From Paulinella micropora (Eukaryota > Cercozoa > Imbricatea > Euglyphida), in NCBI GenBank assembly GCA_009731375.1, contig BJOX01000105.1, positions 433,442 through 487,250 on the forward strand: 53,809 nucleotides of DNA, read 5' to 3'. The notes under the pieces are model-generated. The model was not told where the DNA came from. It did not search any database and worked only from the letters and a program-made list of their open reading frames with translations. Position numbers and translations under genes: made by a program. Shown one piece after another: positions 49,902-53,809 of the stretch. Within the stretch, counting starts at the first letter, position 1. Every line of letters starts with the position of its first letter.

Positions 49902-49927
49902 GTGAGTGGGGTCTGTCTTGTCCCCTT

Positions 49928-49930
49928 CAT

Positions 49931-49970
<40 letters not shown>

Positions 49971-49997
49971 ACCCTTTNNNNNNNNNNCCCACCCCCC
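49928..49997. other. Poly-C around a ten-N gap
   Basis: About 40 C bases, ACCCTTT, the gap 49978-49987, then another C-run. Intronic. Confidence 0.95.
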
Positions 49998-50035
49998 CTT
50001 TTTTAACAGCTTCAAATCGATAAATACACGGTTTA

Positions 50036-50300
50036 TCTATCTGTCCGTGTGTCCACCTATCTATCTCTTTATCAATACATCGATCGTTTATATATCCATC
50101 CATCCATCCGTCTAGCTATCTGTCTGTCTACGATCTCTACGTGCCTTAGCTGCCTACCTACCTCCTATCTGTCTAATCTACCTATCTATCAATCTGAATA
50201 TGGTCTACTTTCCGCTATCTATTATCTGTTTATCTTATCTATTTATCTCCTAGTACCTGCCCACCTATCTATCTATCCGCCTATTCATCCATCCACCTCT
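50036..50300. repeat. Diffuse CTAT/CCAT tetranucleotide stretch
   Basis: Degenerate CTATCTAT-like sequence. The Ser/Tyr/Leu/Pro frames are repeat translation. Confidence 0.85.
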
Positions 50301-50319
50301 GTTTGTTTGTAATTTCTAG

Positions 50320-50359
50320 GCTCAGTGGCCTGAGATGGCAAGTGGGCCGAAAACTGAAG
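50320..50359 (+). CDS. C-terminal tail exon
   Basis: The acceptor TTTCTAG and donor CTGAAG|GTATTG bound 40 bases, phase 0 to phase 1, coding AQWPEMASGPKTE. Phases fit the exons at 49777 and 51506. Confidence 0.5.
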
Positions 50360-50570
50360 GTATTGGAAAAGTTCATTTTGAAGTACCATCGGCAATAATT
50401 TCAAGGGCTTCCATCTCGACCATCACTTGCGTCCAGATCTGTGTCATGGCTGATAAGAAAGCACATGGAAGAGTTTTTAATGGAGTGTATAAGCGACAGC
50501 AAAAAGCATCGGCTGAGAACGAAGCACTTGAAGTCATTCTTGATTTTACAAATTAGGAACTTCTCGGACA
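50360..50570. repeat. Foldback element
   Basis: AATTTCAAGGGCTTCCATCT on the left and CGGCTGAGAACGAAGCACTTGAAGTCATTC then AATTAGGAACTTCTC on the right. The frame over it is the repeat, not a gene. 50571-51190 shows nothing recognisable. Confidence 0.65.
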
Positions 50571-51224
50571 GCATAGATAGCACACATGGTTAGATTCACG
50601 GGGATTGGCGCCAATCTGGCCTTAATTTGCATAAATTTCGGCTTGCATTCCCGTGAACTCGCCCCATGTGTTTGGTCGTCACAGTTACAATCCTCTAATG
50701 TCAACTGCGCTTGGCAATCTTCGCTCTGACAACCCCCACCATTTGGGCAATGTCGTGTAAAATTACCGACCTGATGAAATTGTGTTAACAGAATTTTTTC
50801 GGATTATGCCCCTTTTTTACTGCAATGCATCTGACTCAAAAAAAATCCGTGAAAAGCCCAACCTAGACTGGATAAGCTTATCAAGCTAGCCAGTTGTCAT
50901 GACTGTCGTTTGTTGATCCGAAAAAGAAATTCAGTGGGGTTTGTTACGTCACAAATTTGCAGATTATTTTTCTTCCTTTCACCGGTGTTCATCTCTTGAC
51001 AGACTTTTGGCAGGGATGGATACAGGGCGCGCATACTATTCTTTGCCCTCTAATTGACTTTTTCCGAATTCAACAGCAATTACGGTGAAATGCGTTTGTT
51101 CTGGCCCAATTCTCGGTAATTACGGTGAATTGCATTTATTTTCGTGAAGGTGTTGAGTGCACTTGGCGCTTGGATGATAGTGGGCCGGCTTCAAGCCAGG
51201 GTAGAGACGTTAATCGTTATTAAC

Positions 51225-51415
51225 AAAGGGTAAGAGGTCTTAGCTATTGAGTAGAGTGACTTCCAGCGCTTCGTCCTTAGCCAAAGCTGATGATTGGTCT
51301 TTTCAAAATTCCGATCAGGGCTAGGGGAAATCGAATGCCTTCTAACAAGCAAAGGGACGCAATCTTGGCTGAGCACACAGCCCTCGAAGTCCTTGTTCAT
51401 TCTATTTATAATAAG
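51225..51415. repeat. Foldback element, diverged
   Basis: GTGACTTCCAGCGCTTCGTCCTTAGCC on the left and TTGGCTGAGCACACAGCCCTCGAAGTCCTTG on the right. Confidence 0.55.
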
Positions 51416-51505
51416 AACTGCTATTACTGCTGCCACACTAATTTAAATAATCATTATGGTACTGTAATCATCTTACACTCAGACTCTTCTCTCCTCTTTC
51501 TATAG

Positions 51506-51993
51506 GTCATGCGTCTCTAACAAAACCGAATAGACAATCAGAGCACTTCACCGTCTCAAGCTCTCGGCAGCTCTCAAGCTCTCGGCAGCTAGCAGCCAAC
51601 CCGTCTTTTGCGTCTACGCCAAGTAGCGGAATCTCCGATCCTTTTCCTAGGACAAGTAGCGGAAGCTCTCTGGCAGTGGCTTTCCCTCCCCTCGTGTATG
51701 CCCAGTCCTCCCTTACTGGAAGCTCGCTGGCATTGCCAACTCCCCTGCCAGCTAGTGGAAGTTCGCTTTCGAAGTCAAATAGTGCAAGCTTGCTGCCTAT
51801 GCCAACCCCTCTGGCAGCTCAGGCTAGTGGAAGCTCGCTGCCTAAGTCACCTAGTGCAAGCTTGCTGGCAATTCCAGAACCTCTGGTAGCTAATGGAAGG
51901 TCGATGGCCATGCATATGCCAGCTAGTGGAAGCTTGCAAATGCCTACCCACCTGAAAGTAACTGATTCCAAATTAAGTATTAATAATGGTTAA
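51506..51993 (+). CDS. C-terminal Ser-rich exon with stop
   Basis: The acceptor CTTTCTATAG; phase 1. About 161 codons are open to TAA at 51991-51993. It begins (G)HASLTKPNRQSEHFTVSSS and RQLSSSRQLAANPSFASTPS. It then falls into imperfect repeats of about 20-26 residues with SGSSL and PxPL: TSSGSSLAVAFPPL, TGSSLALPTPLPA, SGSSLSKSNSASLLPMPTPL, SGSSLPKSPSASLLAIPEPL and SGSLQMPTHLKV. It is low-complexity but clearly open, with AGTGGAAGCTCGCTG-type DNA repeats. Such tails are usually disordered and phosphorylatable. It ends either the transporter or a second short gene starting near 48355. Confidence 0.6.
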
Positions 51994-53280
51994 TAGGTCG
52001 TCGATACTCATTCCATTTCATGCAAATGTCTTCTCACGTATTAAAATTATTGCAATAGTCACGATTGACGATTAGGTAATTAAATCAGTAGAGATCATAA
52101 TTGTCTATGCGTCTGGAGTCAGATGCCGGCCGGCATCCTATCAAAATGAATACTCTTACGCTTCCCGCTTATCCTTACTAGCCGGTGGCAAGTTTTCAAT
52201 CATTAAAAGTTTATTGGTGAACTTATGATGTGAGGCCGGTTTGGATACAACCCCAAGTGCTAATTACACTGCCAACGAACTCTTAATAGAGATCTCTATG
52301 GCTGCATTACTTGAGAGAGAAGGTGAAATACCAGTAAATAGCAGAGCGGTCACGTCGTTTATTTAGGTGACGTAGATTTCTACTAAATAAGTGAAGTGAC
52401 CGCTCCGACCATTTATTATTTAGCTCAAGGTCACGGGCAAGTGTTGCAGAGATTTGGTTTGCAATACTATCATCGGATACGAACACTGCCGCGCCTTAAC
52501 GTAGATTGTAAATGTCACGCTTGTAATAACTTCATGCCACGGAGGGACTATATTAATACCACTACTCCGATGGCAATCATTGAATATTATATATAATACT
52601 GATAAAAAGAGAACTGACCGCTCAACCATAAACCTCACTTGGCCGCTGGAAAAAAGGGAGATTCGTGATTCAGTGACTCCAAGTGACCAGTCCGTCACGA
52701 TACTGCTGACTGAGTCTAATGGCTGCGGCCCGTTCTGCCCGCACTATTGTTATTAAAATATACTGCCAGTGGCTTGAATTCCGGGGACTTTTTCCCACAG
52801 GAATCCTGTTAAATATTAATTAATATTTGTGTTCCACTCATATTGGCGGCACATGTCATAGACTAAGACTACGGTTGTATTATTACTAGGATTTTCTTAT
52901 GGATTATTATATTTTACGCAAACACTGTTTTAATAAAATACTTGCCACTCGTATTATCAAAATGTTACTTACCATTAATTGTAATGGTGAGGAATCGGTG
53001 GGTGTTACAAGTGTACAAGACAAAAGGGGAAAAAACCGAAGGGAGGGGGGAAAGGACACAAAGAAACTAAGGATCATAATCATTGTTTTTCTGCTGACAG
53101 AAAAAACATTAGTGGCAAACGCGATGACAACTGCTCTAAAATTCTTAATAATTAGTCCGTCTCTCCACGTCACCACCACGATTAATACAGATTAAAAACT
53201 AAAAAAAACGATGACACCAAGAGGGACGAAGTAAGTTACACGCAGCCACAATAAATATGTATTGATCCGATGCTAGCTGT
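51994..53280. other. Intergenic sequence without recognised gene
   Basis: Unique AT-rich DNA. Two open frames of 90-98 codons lie at 52899-53195 on opposite strands, overlapping each other, without coding sense. A hairpin sits at 52344-52405. No polyadenylation signal could be fixed. Confidence 0.5.
52344..52405. repeat. 62-base hairpin with GAGCGGTCAC arms
   Basis: GAGCGGTCAC at 52344-52353 pairs with GTGACCGCTC at 52396-52405; inside, TATTTAG pairs with CTAAATA. GACCGCTC occurs again near 52616. It may be a remnant of a small inverted-repeat element or a structured RNA. Confidence 0.5.
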
Positions 53281-53289
53281 TACACTGCC

Positions 53290-53515
53290 GCAAAATTAGA
53301 AAAAAAAGGGGGGGGGGGGGGGGGGGTTATTACCGGTTTTGAGCTAATGTTTCTCCACGAACATTTCAGATACCCGGCGGAAATGATTAGCACGTAAAAG
53401 CTCTTGCCCCGAGCTTTTCAAAGATGGCTATACGTTGTCAGAGCACTGAGAGATTGGTAGAGAACGATTAGATCAACTTTTTTTTGGGGGGGGGGGGGGG
53501 GGGGGGGGTTTGGAA
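53290..53515. repeat. Two G homopolymers and a foldback remnant
   Basis: G-runs at about 53310-53326 and 53487-53508. Between them AAAAGCTCTTGCCCCGAGCTTTTC and CAGAGCACTGAGAGATTGGTAGAGAACGA recall the middle and right arm of the foldback family. Confidence 0.4.
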
Positions 53516-53734
53516 TGGTTAGCATGGACAGATCAAGGCCTCAGTAATAAACAGCCAATGAATAAATATGCACTCGAGTCGATCGTTGTTGTCGTTATTT
53601 CCTCTTGCTGCCGGGAATGTCGAGGAAAGCGCGGGAACTCCCCACGACATTGACCGAAGCACGAGGCCTCCCTATACATGTTTTATGTTCCATGCGTGTG
53701 TAACTGTATGCTTACAAATGTGTATGTAAAGGGA

Positions 53735-53735
53735 G

Positions 53736-53809
<74 letters not shown>
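53735..53809. repeat. (CT)n at window end
   Basis: A CT tract with CTTT variants running to the last base. Confidence 0.95.

Noticed and set aside
52899-53195. Open frames of 90-98 codons on both strands
   Set aside because: They overlap on opposite strands, have no splice or homology support, and fall in AT-rich unique DNA where such lengths occur by chance.

Overview
This is eukaryotic nuclear DNA and looks like a draft scaffold. It carries GT-AG introns with consistent phases, large microsatellites, tRNA-derived SINEs, a non-LTR retrotransposon and 21 runs of N. I see no bacterial operon structure, rRNA or CRISPR. The species cannot be fixed from the sequence. A fungal/plant/protist-type TRK/HKT cation transporter with long repeat-filled introns would fit a repeat-rich alga or other protist (a chromerid or similar is only a guess).

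Layout. 1-1200: simple repeats and a GA-interrupted triplication. 1202-1928: a 719-bp element with TTAA at both ends and 10-bp terminal inverted repeats (piggyBac-like MITE). 1930-9860: a proposed 7.9-kb DNA transposon bounded by imperfect inverted repeats. It holds a minus-strand spliced gene with a DDE/DDD-transposase-like core exon, two mini-exons coding RG-rich repeats and an acidic last exon. It also holds a divergent plus-strand acidic gene and a decayed collagen-like gene. 10129-17609: a head-to-tail chain of non-LTR retrotransposon copies, each ending in AATAAA-like sequence and a (GAA)n tail, with the RT domain well preserved at 14354-16461. 17700-23900: triplet repeats, SINEs and about 1-kb Helitron-like elements, with a few candidate upstream exons.

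23895-47587, probably on to 51993: one plus-strand gene of more than 20 kb coding a TRK/HKT-type K+/Na+ transporter. I traced exons by splice sites and phase. The four pore-loop regions lie at 25307-25435, 27834-28261, 28853-29061 and 43045-43100, followed by the conserved GRHRGLP region at 47053-47331. A Ser-rich tail in consistent phase follows at 48355-51993; whether it belongs to the same protein or a second gene is open. The first pore loop has Cys where the family normally has Gly or Ser.

The introns of this gene are filled with microsatellites and five repeat families: a 267-bp tRNA-derived SINE, a 410-bp repeat (called B here), a Helitron-like element of about 1 kb (called R), a foldback element with GCGCTTCGTTCTCAG arms, and a repeat flanked by TATC tracts. 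The SINE, B and R families all sit in (TTA)n/(AAT)n tracts. 52000-53809 is non-coding as far as I can see.
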